Below, one piece after another: positions 11,601-24,894 of a stretch of DNA of 64,000 bases (positions are counted from its first letter, which is position 1; every line of letters starts with the position of its first letter). A model generated the notes under the pieces. That model was not told the DNA's origin and did no database searches. It was given only the letters and a program-made list of their open reading frames with translations. Both the position numbers and the translations under genes were made by a program. Source of the DNA: Aquanectria penicillioides (lineage: Eukaryota > Ascomycota > Sordariomycetes > Hypocreales > Nectriaceae); assembly GCA_003415625.1 (NCBI GenBank), contig PYIU01000006.1, forward strand, positions 2,108,001 through 2,172,000. Direction: 5' to 3'.

Positions 11601-14600
11601 GCAAAGACCGCCCGCACCGGCGCACCCCAGTTTCCTCCAGCATAGACCAAGTCACCCAGCTGCTCGATTCGTCTCCGATCCTGGTTGCTGTCCCCATAAC
11701 AAGGGTGGCTGTTTTTTCCCAAGGTCCCCCCACAGTTTGTCAATATAGTGTGGAGCGGCCAATCACCCACCGTACAGTGGACACTCGGATCGAGTCAGCA
11801 GCCCGTTGAGTCAAGGGGGGTGTGAGGTTGAAAGGTCTGGCACATCACGAGGCGCCGCAAACGCAGACGCAGGCCTGCGCGCTGTGGGGATCATTCCGTC
11901 CAAGACCAGGCCCAGGGATGGCTACAAGATTTTCCCAGCTCCAGTTTGTTCCACGCTACGGCTTGGGAGCAGCTACCCGGCGATGGAGCTCCTACTATTA
12001 GCTGTAGGCTTGCCTCGAGATAGCAGCCCGGTGGATGCGGAGGTGGATACTGAGCGCCGTGACAAGGTCATAACGATGGGTTCGCGAGCGAAGAGCCGTG
12101 GTCCATGCTAAGGCCCTCCAATAGCGTGCTCAATTGCCCACTGGCCAACTATCGACGTGGAATTCCCCGACGATCCCACTCCCCTCCTTTCTCGACGTCC
12201 ATACTCTTCTTTTTGTTCTTCAACGACGAGGCAACCACCACGACACTTGGAGTGATGTGATGTGCAGGGTGTAATGTCCAATATCTCGAGGTCGAGGCCC
12301 CTGGGCGCTAGTGCCTTTAGTCCGGCGCAAAGCCATCACGGACGGGTGGAAACCTCACTTGCAGGATCGTGCTTTCACCAATCAGAAGACACGGCATTCG
12401 CCTCAGCCAGGCGGCTCGACCAATAGCGGAGATTAGTCGGCAAAGCTCGGCTATGCCAATTCTCAAGGCAAAAGGAAAAGCCTGACTGGGAGGTGGCCAA
12501 CAAATCCCCCCTCTCGGACGAATCAAACTGCGAGGAAATCTCTGTTGTCGATCAGACGCTTACGAAATATGTGGACAGTAGTATCCGTCCTCTTAGACGC
12601 TTGGGGTAGGGGGGGGTGGCCTCTTGAAGCGCCCAAGAGGCGTGGAAGAACTTTGAGATGGCAACGCAGTTTCTGATTCTGTCCATCGGTGCATGTCTTT
12701 GCGGGAGGCACCGGGACGCCAGAAGTTTAACATTGGCTGGCCAGACGCAGTACAATTATTAATTCAAGCGTCGACTCGTCCCTCCAGTTCATCGGGGCGT
12801 GGAAATACCAGTCGTTGATGAGGGTGCGTGAGGGAGGTCCAACCGAGTCGGAGTGAGTAATTACAGCACAGCACAGAGTAGATGCGTATCCGTGCATTAG
12901 ATTACATGACATCAATGGCCTACCAATGTACTTCCAACAACACACAGCAAATGCATAGGTACTTTACCTTACCTACCTACTCGGCCGTCAAAATTTGAAT
13001 CCATCCAATCCATTCGGCGACTTATGTATCTAAGGCCGGATACGAAAAAAAGAAGGATCACATCCCAAACCCTTATTACCTCCTTCTCCTTTCAATCCCC
13101 GAAGACACCAAGAGGAAGATAATCCTCAGGCAGGGATACAAGCACAATAGCAATTTGAACAAAGCACTATGTAAACCTGCCTTCCTAACTACGTAAGTAG
13201 CTTCGTACCTTCCTGCGGCTAGCTGGGCTCCCGTGGCACAGTATAACACAGTCATCAAAGGCTCACGAGGCCAGGCAAATTCCCTCTTGCTCCACCCCCT
13301 TCTCCTCTATCCCACATCATCTTGACACACGCCGCTCTGACTTCTGTCATAACTGACACCCGCGCCTCCCGTGGCTTGGCTTCGTTCTTGTCTGTTTGCC
13401 CTACTTGTGTGTATTTCTGCACGCACAGCACTTCGTATCTCTTCGCCCGCACTGCCCGTGGCCGTTACCTTGACCGTTTGGACCCGGATTCCCCGTCAGT
13501 CTCGGCCAAGACTTGGGTTCCCTCCCTAACCTATGCCGGTGATGTAGTCGGCAGTTTGGGACTTAGCACGGGCCGGTGATTGACCATCCACACACCGCCG
13601 AGCAGTCAATTGGATTCACCTTGGATAGATGGTCTTCGATCTCATGTACAGCACGGGTACGGCCCGGGACAAGCCAACTTCGCAAGCCAGCATAGCCAAG
13701 CAAAGTCTCTTTTTTTTTCTATGGTTCTTCGGGGTCAATTCATCACGCTCATAATGCCACGATGCAGGTCAATCACCGAAAACTGGCCCCAGTCAGCCTC
13801 AGCGGAGCCCAGACCGCGGTGGGGGGCCGGCCCCGGTGCGGGTCCTCTGGCCCTCTCAAACATCGCTACCCTCCATCGGCCACGTACCGAGCCCTGCCGT
13901 TCGATGATGCCGCAATGCGGTGTGGGCGGGGCGGAATTGAACGTCCGGGCAACTTCCTGGTTGTCCCTGTCTGTCCCTGTCGTTCCCGGGTGGACTCTTC
14001 CAGGTCGCATGGACTTTAAAGTCCAGCCATGCGGGTCTAGCCTCCAACCTGCTGCTCAATCTTCCACTCACAGTTGTCGATTTTTTTTTCTCCATGGGGT
14101 GCAAGTGGGTCTCTGGCGTCGCGTGCGTCTCGTGCCATGCCAAGTCCATCGTCATGCAGTAGCTAGGCGTCATGGCCCTGACAATTGAGCTCTTTATTTC
14201 TGAATCTGTCCGGTCGGTGAGGACAGGTCAGGTTTAGTCAGTTCCAGAAACGTTTGAACAATCACACTTGACATGGAAATCGGAACATTCCGTGGATTCC
14301 GAATGGGTTGTGATGATCAATGATGTGCATCTTCTTGGTGCTAAGATGGTTGTTGTTGTTGATGTGTTGTTGGTTCCATTCTTCAACGTTGCGGCGGCGG
14401 TGGGTTTTCGTGTGTGCAATTTCGATCCTCCCTTGGAACCATCCCTCCGTGCACCGTACATTAATGCACCCATAATAAATGCTCGGAATTGGGATGGAGG
14501 AGGGGTGGCTGATCTCCCGCCACAGGGCGTGTCTTCCGGGATTTCTTTACTCCAACCCAGGATAAGCAATTGCTGATGTCCTCTTACCGGATGCCAGTCC

Positions 14601-17203
14601 GGCCTACATGCACGTTCTCATTGTAAAAATATCCCCCGGGCGAACCCATTTCCAAATGGCCATGAAGGGAAAGGCTCACCGAGACAAGCAAACAACCCCA
14701 TTCATAGATATGGGTCATCCTTTTTCTATGCCCCCTTCAGCCCGCTTCAGCCCCAGACGAGAAAAGCGCATCAATTGGTCTCTCCACACATGTCTCCGTC
14801 CCCAGCATTTTGCGGAGGATCCGGATGCGTTGACAGTGGCATCGGATCGAACTTTTCTTTGTTGTTCCAGGTAGGCAGCCAGGAGACTGGCTGACAGGTC
14901 CAGAGGGCTCCAGTCCACCCCGGTCGGTGCCCAGGAACACGCGGAGTCGCGCATCGATATTGAGGTGGCAAATCTGAGATGGCACACTGCGACAACAAGG
15001 CATGGCAGAGAGTGTTGTTCGGGGGGCGCGCAGGAGCCAGGACGTTGTTGCATCCGAAGCACCAGGGTGGCCAATGGAGGATTGTGAATGGCCACGCTCC
15101 CCATGCTGGCGGCACGGCAGAGGCACGGCAGAGAGCTCGGCTGTTGTCAAAAAACTGCACGCCGCCGACCTTCCTGGGGCCGGCATCAAGAAGGATTCCC
15201 AAGAGAAGCATGCCGACCGTATATGCCTGATACCTGATACCTGATACATGCGCAGCAGACGAATGGAAGAATGCGAGAGTGCAGTCTTCTCGACGCCACC
15301 GTATCTGCATCTCTTCAACTGCCATGCCAGGCCAGGTCAAGGCCCATGCCTTGACCTGCCTTGCCGTGTCGTCCAATCCCTCCCTCTCCCGGCTTCTCGT
15401 AGTAGACACCCAATCCCGCGCGCTCCGGCCCCAAGTCCCGATCCTCGGGGCCGGGCCCGGGATGCAGTCCCCACCAACACCAACTGGTGCCCCATGCGCG
15501 CTACCAAGATACAATCACCACCAAAAGTGCCCGTCCTCACAAAAAAGCATTGCTGAGCCATGACAATGTTGACAGCAAAAACCACACAGAGCACCCTTGC
15601 TTGCAAACCAGCTCCTCCACCCACACTTCACCCCCATCCAATGGCATTGCCCTCGTTTTCCTTGACCAGAATATGTCTCACCGTTCCCGCCGCCACCACC
15701 CCTCATTTTCGACCAGAATTGCCTCACACACATTCGCTGCCCGCCTCCGCCCCTCCCCAGATCCCACCCGGCTCCTACCCCCGGTCTGCGTGCCCCCTCT
15801 CGGCCCCGAGCTTTCGTGCGATTCTCCGCTCGGCTACCGACACGCATCCTCACCTCCTCGCGGCCACCCGCGGCCACCCACGGCCATCCACGGCGCATGC
15901 CTTGCACGCCAACCCATCTTACGACCTTGTGCCCGACAAACAAAAACCACCTCCCCCCAACGCCCTCGCACGCGCGTGGGTCTCCCCTCTCCTTGCGAGA
16001 TCTTGGATGTCCCTTCGCCTCGTCTGGATTTCGTCATGGGTAAGGGTGCTGGTCGGTCATCTTGGCTCGTGCCCGCGGCTACTTCAACAGTGGCTCACGG
16101 GGAACCATCAATCCCAAATACGACTACTTCTAGCTGCCCTTCTCAGCATCAAACCCCCCAGCTTTCGTTTCGACATCAGCACGTATTCCCCCAGACTGCC
16201 TGTCCCCCGAGAGCAAAGGGCCCTCCTCGGCCGAGAGACGGCTCCGGGTTCCCTTCCTTTCCTGATTTCATTGCTTGCTTGTCCTCACCTGTTACTCCCC
16301 TCACCGTTTTGGGAATTGACTAGCAAAAGCTGTTCCCTCCCGACTTCTCATTTTATCGCCAAATGGATACACAGAACTCATAACGACCTCTCAAGACGGC
16401 AAAATGCACTACCGAAGACGCCGCCCCGTCCTCTAGCTCGTCTCCGAGATCGTCGGCAAAGCCTTCCCCTTCCTGCATCTGGATCGGGAAGCACATTCCT
16501 TCCCTATCACGGCGATGGGTCATGTGATTCACCTCTTCGGCTACTCATACGTCCGTCAAGAACCCGAGAGAGATATCTAAAGTCACGAGAGTGTCCTTGT
16601 GTCCTTGCTTGATTTTAGATGAGTAACCGATCCGGCAACCAATGCTTGGTACCACATACGCTGCACCGATCCATTCATCATCATTCACACATCTATTTCT
16701 GGCAACATCATCACAAGAGAGGGCAAGTGCATCATTGTGGTAAGGCTCAATCCTTCTTTTCAGCAATCTCATCTACCAATATGTACGTACGGCCTGTCCA
16801 CGCCTCATTTTTATGCAACTCTATGCCGTCGATACCACATTCCAATAATTAAATAACCGTTAACACATGACGCAGATATGAAACGCACAATGCCCATGCT
16901 TGGTTAGGCCCGCTCAGCAGAGTCCTCATGGCCAGCAATCGAAGCGCCTGGCAGAGCATGAGTGGTAGGTATCAAGATCGTTGGCGAGGGAGGGAACCGC
17001 CACCAATAGGTATCGAAGTCAATCGGTATCGTACAAGTGTGGTGATCTCAAAACGCCCAAATGCTGCTCTCCGCAAGTGCGGTCACTATCAATAGGATTG
17101 GGATGCTGTATTTGCCATCCGTCCGTCCGTCCTCGAGGATCACGACTCTTGGACTGGATCCACACGAGTGTGCTTGGATGTCAAGACGCAACCAATAAGT
17201 CCC
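8632..17203. other. 8.6 kb gene-free stretch upstream of the CTF1-beta-type gene
   Basis: I found no frame with recognisable protein content. About 8632-10100 is purine-rich on the plus strand, which fits a long pyrimidine-rich leader or promoter of the regulator gene on the minus strand. Local repeats occur near 9111-9162 and 15225-15247. From about 15300 to 16600 the plus strand is strongly C/T-rich and gives long but low-complexity Pro/Ser/His/Arg frames. The last few hundred bases should be the malic enzyme 3' UTR. An unannotated non-coding transcript is possible but cannot be shown here. Confidence 0.55.
9111..9162. repeat. Imperfect GAGCGKAGA-type tandem repeat
   Basis: Several imperfect copies of a purine-rich unit containing GAGCGGAGA or GAGCGTAGA run in tandem about 480-530 bases upstream of the CTF1-beta-type start codon, in its probable leader. 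Confidence 0.6.
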
Positions 17204-19865
17204 TTACAGGTTGCTCTTAGCGGTAGCACCGTCAGCAAAGCTGAGAGGCTCATAGATGTGCTGCTTGATGTAGTTGTTGAGGGCAACATCGCCCCACTCC
17301 TCCCACTCAGCCCACTGGGAGTCGGGAAGTTCAGAGACACCGCCACGGCGGGCAGCCTTCATGACCTCACGGGCAACGACGACGCTGGCCTCGCGGACAC
17401 GCTCAATGCGGGGGTAGATGAGACCCTTCTGGACCTCATCAGCGTTGAGCGAGCCGGCCAGAGCAGCGGCGGAAATGTACACCATCTCATCAGTGACACG
17501 AGAAGCCTTGGCGAGGATAGCACCAAGACCAATACCGGGGAACACGTAAACGTTGTTACCCTGGTTGGGGTAGTAGGTGGTGGCGACGGTCTCATCACCG
17601 AACTTGGCCTTGAATGGGGAGAATGGGGATCCAGAGGCGAAGAGGACAGAACCATCGGTCCACTGGACAGCCTGCTCGAAAGTGCACTCGGCCTTGGTCA
17701 AGGGGTTGCTGAGAGGGAAGAGAATGGGGCGACGACCAATGCCACCCTCCTCGACAGAAGACTTGAGGGCACGGACAACGGGCTCGGTGAACACGCCGAA
17801 GGTGGCAGTCAGACCAACAAGAGCGCTGGGCTTGACGTACTCAATAACTTCCTCAAGGGTGCGGAACTGCTGGCCGTTGTTGTCAGTGCGAGCAAAGTAC
17901 TTTTTGTGCTCAGCGAGACGGTCACCACGGTCCTTGGTAACAAGGCCCTTGGTGTCAACAAGCCAGAACTTGTCTCGAGCGGCCTCCTCGGTCAAGCCAC
18001 GACGAGTGTAGTACTCGACGAGCTGCTTGGCAACACCAACACCAGCGGAACCGGCTCCCATGAAGACCAGACGCTGGTCTTCAATGGGAACACCGGAGAG
18101 GTCTACGGCGCCAATGTAACTGATTAATTGTTAGTCATGGGTACCAAGCGGTATCAGACATGTGGAGTTATGCTTACCCTGCCAGGACGACGGCACCAGT
18201 TCCCTGGATATCATCGTTCTTAGATCTAGGTTAGCGAATCGAAACATTTTACTTTGTACATCATGTCTGCACTCACAAAGCACTTGTACTGGTTGCGGTA
18301 GCGCTCGAGGTAGTCAAAGGCCTTCTGGCTCTCGAAATCCTCGAACTGGACAACCATCTCGGGGAATACCTCATGGACAGCCTCCATGAACTCATCCATG
18401 AACGACTGCTGCTCCTCGAACGAGGGACGCTTCTGTCGGAGACCCAGGTAGAAGGGGTCCTTGAGATTCTCCTCGTTATTGGTACCACAGTCCAGAACGA
18501 TGGGCAGGGTCTTCTCAGGGTGGATACCAGCAGCGCCGGTGTAGAGGGCAAGCTTGCCAACCTAAGAGGTAGGGGGTGTTAGTGATATCATGACATGCAT
18601 GGCAGGGCACAGCGACGACTCACCGAGATACCAACACCGTTGATGCCCAGGTCACCAAGACCGAGAATGCGAGAACCGTCGGTGACGACACAGATCTCAG
18701 GGGTCTTGCAGGGCCAGTTCTGGAGCATGGTGCGGATAGACTTGCGCTGCTTGATGGAGATATACAGGGCCTCAGGGCGGGTGTAAAGGCTGGAGTACTG
18801 CAGGCAGACGTCACCGATGGTGGGGGTGTATACAAGGGGCATCAGCTCGCGGATGTTATCCATGAGCAGGCGGTAGAACAGGTCAATGTTCTGGTCCTTG
18901 ATTGTTGACAGGTACAGGTACTTGTCAATGGGGGTCTGGCGGGTGTGGATCATCTTCATCGCTCGGGCGGCCTGGGTCTGGAGGCTCTCCATGGTGTGGG
19001 GAAGGAGACCAGTGAGGTTCTTGGCAACACGCTCCTCGGGGGTGAAAGCAAGACCTGGAGATGACAAAATTAGCAATGTTCGACCTGGGTTGCTGAGGCA
19101 TAAAGGGTCCTCTCCCGACATCGCAGTGCTGCGCCATGATCGACAACAGAGGCGGCGATGAACAGCAAGCACCATCAGCGTTCATGAGAAGCACCGTCAT
19201 GACTTGACAAAGCAGAGAAGAGATGAAGAGAAAATGAAGACGAATCAGGGAAAACTCACCCTTGTTCCAGAAGGGCTCGCGGACGATCTGGTAACCAGCA
19301 GCCTGGCTCTCGCTCAGGTACTCGGTACTCTGACTCTGCTTCACCTCCGAGTAGTGGTTCTGGGCATAGCCACGGTGTTGATCAAGAGAAGCCATCTTGA
19401 TCTTTTGTTCAATCGCAGTGAGGTCGACGTTGGACATGGGATTGGAATCTGTCAACTTTCGACTGGAAGGCGGGCGAGGTCAGTATTAGATATACTTCAA
19501 GGACGGGGGCAAGCGAGAGAGGGGGGCGGGGAGAAGGGGAGTACGGACGATGACGGAGATGTTGACCGAGGGGTGTGGATGTCAGAGCTGGCAGTGCTGT
19601 AAGGAGACGACGACGACGCCATGGGCCGGAGGAGAAGGTGGTGTGATTGAGGAGAACAAGAATAGGAGCGACGGGGGAGCGGCAGTCGAGGGCGATTATT
19701 AGTAGTTGCAGTGACAGCAGCAACGAGGGGGACAACAGCAGACGAGCGGGTGAGAGCAGACGATGTTGCCGTGCGCAAGGGGCTGCTAACGAGGAAAAGT
19801 CGGTTTAAGACGTTTTGGGCAGACCCGGAACCCGAAGGAGAGAGGGCTATGGTTGAGAGGCCCAT
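17204..19865 (-). CDS. NAD(P)-dependent malic enzyme, probably mitochondrial
   Basis: Malic enzyme oxidatively decarboxylates malate to pyruvate. Exons are inferred at 19865-19567, 19462-19260, 19054-18624, 18561-18277, 18218-18178 and 18119-17204, giving 724 residues from the most upstream ATG. The substrate-domain stretch YTPTIGDVCLQYSSLYTRPE, the TDGSRILGLGDLG region, the family motif FNDDIQGTGAV (rebuilt across an intron) and the nucleotide fold FMGAGSAGVGVA are all present in order. The first exon is rich in Ser, Arg and Leu and lacks acids; it contains RRSYS, like a mitochondrial presequence cleavage site. Two later in-frame ATGs (19622 and 19437) would give 643- and about 580-residue forms; the last lacks the presequence. 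The first donor is uncertain: GTCAAC at 19566, or GTCCGT at 19548. All other junctions are confirmed by reading frame and conserved protein sequence. Confidence 0.9.
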
Positions 19866-22800
19866 GCTTGCCGCAAGGTGAGAGAGAAAGCGGAGAAGAG
19901 GCGGGAGAGTGGGAGAGAGCGTGGGAGGCCGGGGTGGCGTGCGTGAGAGTTGTGCTTGACACTTTGGTGTCAGTCAATTCGTACCCGGAGAAGCAGCTCA
20001 GGAGGAACGGACGGGCCACAAGGCGGACCAGGGTTTTGTTCGAGGTGACGACGGTGACGGCGACCGAACGGCGAGAAAGGTTTCAGCGAGCACCAACGAA
20101 AAGTCTGCGGCGCGGCCGAGTGAGCGGAACATCCCTGTTGGCTGGGTGTAGACGGAGGCGTCGGCGCCGGCGGGCGGGCATAGGGATGTTTGGGGGGGGG
20201 GCCTATTTCGGGGCGTGGATAATTGGGTGGAGGCATTGGGAGGGATGGGATGGATTGACTTGGTTGGAGAGAGAGTGTGTGTGGGCTGTGGATGTGATGT
20301 GTGTGGGATGGGGAAAAGCATGGGGGAATTTTGGGCATTGGGGCTGTCGTGGTAGGTGGGCTGGCCGCGTGGGAACCTGGGCTGGAAGGGACGGACGGGG
20401 GGGTGGCAAATGCCAAAGGGGGAGGAAGGGAAGGTGCATATCCATGTATCGAGGTGTGCAGGTGGGGCAGGGTACCAGGTATCGAGGTATCGAGGTACCC
20501 GGGACATGGGTACTATGTACGTACCTCGGGAGCGGGACCCTTTTTTTCACCCTTTGGCTGAATTTGGGGCTTTTTTGGTGTCCACCTTGAACAAGTTCAG
20601 GGCTTTCGGTGCTGTTGCTTGCTGTGGATGCTTTGTTCGCGCGTGATCTTGCTGGTACAGCAGATGTGAGTAAATGAAATCTTGGTAGCTCAGCTTAAGT
20701 TCTCCCACTCAACGAAGTGAGTGCCTTGTGGGGATAGGCGGATGAGCTGTGGGTAGGAGAAATGACTGGTTGATGAATGAAAGGGGAAAAGGAGTAATTA
20801 AGAGATACGCACGGAGGATAAAACAGTTATGAATGAATCGATTAAGTCATGCCCACGTACGTCAGGACGCAGCAGCAACTGGCGGACTGGCGGATGGCCG
20901 GGATGAGTTGGGGGTCGAATCTGGGGCAATTGCTCCTCGTCGAGGGTTGCAACTCCAAAGCAATGGCCAGAAGGCAACCGCAATGGCAAACGGGTCGACA
21001 ACACGAGGGTGATGGGGTGATGGTGGGGGTCACGTCACGTTGTTGTCCGTCGAATATTGTATGTTGTCCGTCTCGGGGGCAGCAGAGTTGACACGCCAGG
21101 CTGTGCACCGGCCAGTAGGCAATTCTAGCGACGGTTTGGCGGTGTTGGAGCTGCTGAAACTGCTGATTCTGGGGAGCTTGTGGGAAGGACGAGGGTGAGG
21201 GTGGTGAGGGTAAGGGTAAGGGTGCAATTTCCTGGGCTGCCTCGCGATGCTCACCTTTCACCGCGGTCGGGACTTTTTTTTATCCTGGCCTCTGATTCCG
21301 CATCTCGGACACCAAATTTTCGTTGGGGCAAAGAGGCATGCCGATGACTACAATAGTGCCTCGCTGATGCGACGAAGAGCAAAGGCAACGTAATACTTAG
21401 GCCGTCTTGAACCGGATGGGCGTCGAGAGTTTACAACGACAGTGAGCCGTCAACGGAGTCGAGTACGGCAGACGGAGGTATAGTGGACGCCTGCCGCGAC
21501 GGTGACGGGCGCCGACTCCGGGGGTGCTCAGGGACTGACCGAGAGAGGCGAGGCGCAGGGCCCCAAGCGCCCCATTTGCCCCAGTCTCAGTCCCAGTCCC
21601 AGTGCATGCATGGCCCCAGTCGAAAGGCCCAGCCCATGTCGTGTTTCCTAAATGTCAGTCAGACATTTGAGATTTCGAGGCATGGAAAATTGTCAGACTA
21701 GACGTGGCTTGGCCCTTGCCCCCCCTCTCACCTTGCTTCGTCGTCCTTTCGTCGTCCTCTTCCTGGTCGTCTGGGGGCCCCTTGGCTCGACGGGCTCGCT
21801 GCCGGTTGGACGTTGGTTCCTTCGAGACCCAGTCCGCCGCCGACTTGCAAGCTCCATCATCCACTTTCGGCGCCGGGAGCCCTGTCGAGGCCCGTCGCAT
21901 CGTGCATCGTCTTTCATCAATCGCCTGTGGCTCCGAAGCCAGCGGTACGATAAACGCGCCTGCACCAGCGGGCAAAAGAAACAGTGTGTCATCCCAGATA
22001 CATGCGATGCGTACATGCTAGTAGCACGCACTGCGCTGTAACTCCGTAACACATCCTTCCATCCATCTCCTGCTTTGGAAGCTCCGCCGAACTAGAGACG
22101 ACGAAGGACGGACCCGGCGACACATCGATGTGAGACCATCATCTAAGTAATGAAGAGTCAAACGGGCTCCTCCTCCAAGTTACGTACCACCTCCCCCACC
22201 ATCGTCGGGCGTGGTCAACTCCTCCCAAAGACTCCGGCCGCAGGCGGACGGAGACAGCGCTACCTGTCGTTAGCTGAAGCGTAATTGAGCGCTTCACGTC
22301 GTGTGAGACGGATCCTCTTCGATTTTCCAGAGCCCGCCCAGAACCAGTCAAAGTGGGCTCTTTTTCCTAGTTGGGATTTATGTGCGACGACTTGACAGGC
22401 CATGTCTTGCGACAGACATGCCATGTACCTATGACCCGCCTCTTGAAAACGAGATGCCATCGACATCTTTTCACCCCAGAATCGCTTCCGAGCGGAGACG
22501 GTCTCTCGTCACCCAACCCAGCCAGGTTGACTTGCGGCCCGATCCCCCTTGAAATGGAATGGGAAAGAAGAAAAAGAAAGCGACGTCCATCCTAGGGCGC
22601 ATGTTCATGCCTACCCCCCCCCCCCCCCCGTCCCGTCCCCTTTTTTCCCCCAACGGGCCAAGCCAGGTCTTGTTTTCCCGGCTGGATCGAATGTGCATAT
22701 GCGCTCAACAGGGAGGCCTTGTCGGCGGCACGAGGAACCCTTGCCATGTTTGCTCCGTCTCGAGAATGTTGGAGAGGATGGTTTTTTGGCGACATCGTCA

Positions 22801-23256
22801 ATGGGGACAAGGCCCTTGTGTGGCTTGCGACCCGTGGGACGCTCGAGAACGCCCCACAGGCCCGCAGATTGCAGATTGGACCCAGGATCCGCGAGGTCCA
22901 GTCTAGCCATTAGGGCTGCAGGCGTTTCCTTTGGACGTTCCGACACTTGCGATTCCGCCGTGTCGCAGGTGCTGGTTCTGGTTTGATGTGTCCCCGCGTC
23001 GTTGCTGTCAGTTGCATCGCTACGAGAGGCTAGGCATAAGAGTGACGGTCAGAGATGAGCCGGGGTGCCGATGTGCGTCTGAATATCGCCCTTGATCTGA
23101 GAAGGACAGCGAGGGTGTGGTGGCGAGCGCGTCCATGATTGTGATTGTGATTGTAAATCGCGTGCCTACAGACGGAGGTAGAGAGGTACTGTAGGTACTG
23201 AAGGTGGCCATGTATCAAAGGAGCACGCTATCTAAGCTTGTGTAGATTGGAGGAAG

Positions 23257-23325
23257 GTACGAGGGTGTGTGTGTGTGTGCCTGCAGCAGTTCCCTCGTAC
23301 ACACACACAAACACACACACACATC
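23257..23325. repeat. GT and CA microsatellites flanked by a 9-base inverted repeat
   Basis: GTACGAGGG at about 23258 and CCCTCGTAC at about 23292 are exact reverse complements. The first arm runs straight into a (GT)n tract and the second into a (CA)n tract, so two alternative stem-loops can form. Confidence 0.7.
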
Positions 23326-23621
23326 TCAGCCAGATGATCCTCTTGCTACGTCCCTATCTTTGGAGCCTCTGCATACATGATGTACGTTCGTGCTCCTCTA
23401 CGCGCGGTGAGCTACATGCAGTACCTCTCGTTCCGGAGTACGTTTTACTTGACGAGCTCCGCTGATTGAGGGAAAGGGAGAAAGAAGGAGACAGAGACTG
23501 CATCATGCTTGCTTCTCAACGTTGAATCACAACATGAGCACATCAGCCAGCGTCAGCATCAACAAACCAAGTGTTGTGCCCCCTCCCCCGAAGTGAGGTA
23601 CCTACAACAGGACCTGGCTGA

Positions 23622-23670
23622 AGCATCAGCCATCAGCCATCAGCCAGCCATCAGCCATCAACCAGCCATC
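23622..23670. repeat. CATCAGC-type 7-base tandem repeat
   Basis: About six imperfect copies of CATCAGC with occasional four-base insertions (CAGC, AACC) lie in tandem in the gene-free region. Confidence 0.7.
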
Positions 23671-24876
23671 CGGCTCACTCCCTTTCCATTGCCTGTTTCG
23701 AATGTGGTAATTTGTAGCGTACCCATCGGGCACAAAACGTCTCCATCCTGGTTTGTAATAGACCTCACGAGGGATGATTATACATCCCTGTAGTGGTCTT
23801 TTTTTTTTTCAATGATCAAATTACTGTAGCCATCGTCACGGCCTCTTGTGCTCGTCTCGCGGTCTCCTCTAATTTAACCCCTCCCAACGCCGAAAAGCAA
23901 CAGTGAGAGAAAAAAAGAAATAGAGGCCCAAAGGGACCCCTTACCTGTAACTCCGTTCTTGGTACGTACTTGGGATAAAAAAGAGCCGGGTGTAGGATCC
24001 GCTCCGCGGGTCAGACGAAGGTCTCCCGACTTCCAGAATGCAGTTTCCGACTTTCCCCGAAGGTGTCCCGGGCAAATGCAGCGCTAGCGCACCTCTTCCA
24101 ACGGCATCCCGCCAGTGTTGCCAGCGCTACGGGTCAGGCAGGACCCAGCGAAGTCCAAGGAAGACCGGTCCCCTGTCGTTCCTTCCCCGGCTTCCTCCCT
24201 AAGTCCCGCTCAGTCCCTCCTCGGGTCCCAAGGGGATCCACTAGATCCCTAGCACATTGCTGATCCACTCCACATACCCCGTTTGTTGCATGGACAGGCA
24301 GGGTGTCTCGGGAGCGCCTAACCTCTAGAGGTTCAAGGTCTCGAGGCCTCACCAAGGGAATGAGGGGAATCCACCGAGCCTGCTCACCTTCACCTCAGCT
24401 TTTTTGCATTTCTCCAGTCCCCACACCCTCACGTTTCTCGCTCTACTTAGCTTCCCAACACAGATCGAGACGACGACACTTTGTGATTCCATTGCCAGCC
24501 AGATTTGATATTTTGCAAAGGACTTACTTCGAGCGCTTTGTCCTCGCAAACTCAGCGTACCTTAGGTACGGGGCTAGGATGTGTCATCTCAAGGGCGGAT
24601 AACCGCCGCGACTCGCACTCCCGCGCTCCCTCAAATTGAGACAGAGCAGCGTCGCATCTCAGGGCCCAGACATTGAATTCACTAGCTTCCGGTAGCCTCC
24701 AGTGTGCTCCACCAACCACACCCGCAAACACCCATCCAGATTGGAGGATCAAAACTTCACTGGCTCAAATCAAGAGCAGTCCCAGCTCAGCAGCTCAAGC
24801 CTTACCCTGACTCTAATCACAGGAAAGAGGGACAAGACAGAGCGAAAAAGAAGGCTAGCATGTAAGAAATAATCAA

Positions 24877-24894
24877 CCCCCCCCCCCCCCCCCC
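24877..24894. repeat. Poly-C run (18 bases)
   Basis: An uninterrupted run of 18 C residues lies in the gene-free region; such runs are hard to sequence exactly, so the length may be approximate. Confidence 0.85.

Noticed and set aside
14715..15514. Three overlapping minus-strand frames of 129-247 codons
   Set aside because: Three frames open over the same bases with Cys/Trp-rich, unstructured content; typical of stop-poor GC-rich DNA.
15560..16612. 350-codon plus-strand open frame
   Set aside because: Low-complexity Pro/Ser/Leu/Arg/His sequence in a strongly C/T-rich block, several frames open at once on the same strand, no domain or motif; most likely chance.
17168..18127. 319-codon plus-strand frame antisense to malic enzyme
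   Set aside because: Shadow of a highly biased coding sequence; no independent coding evidence.
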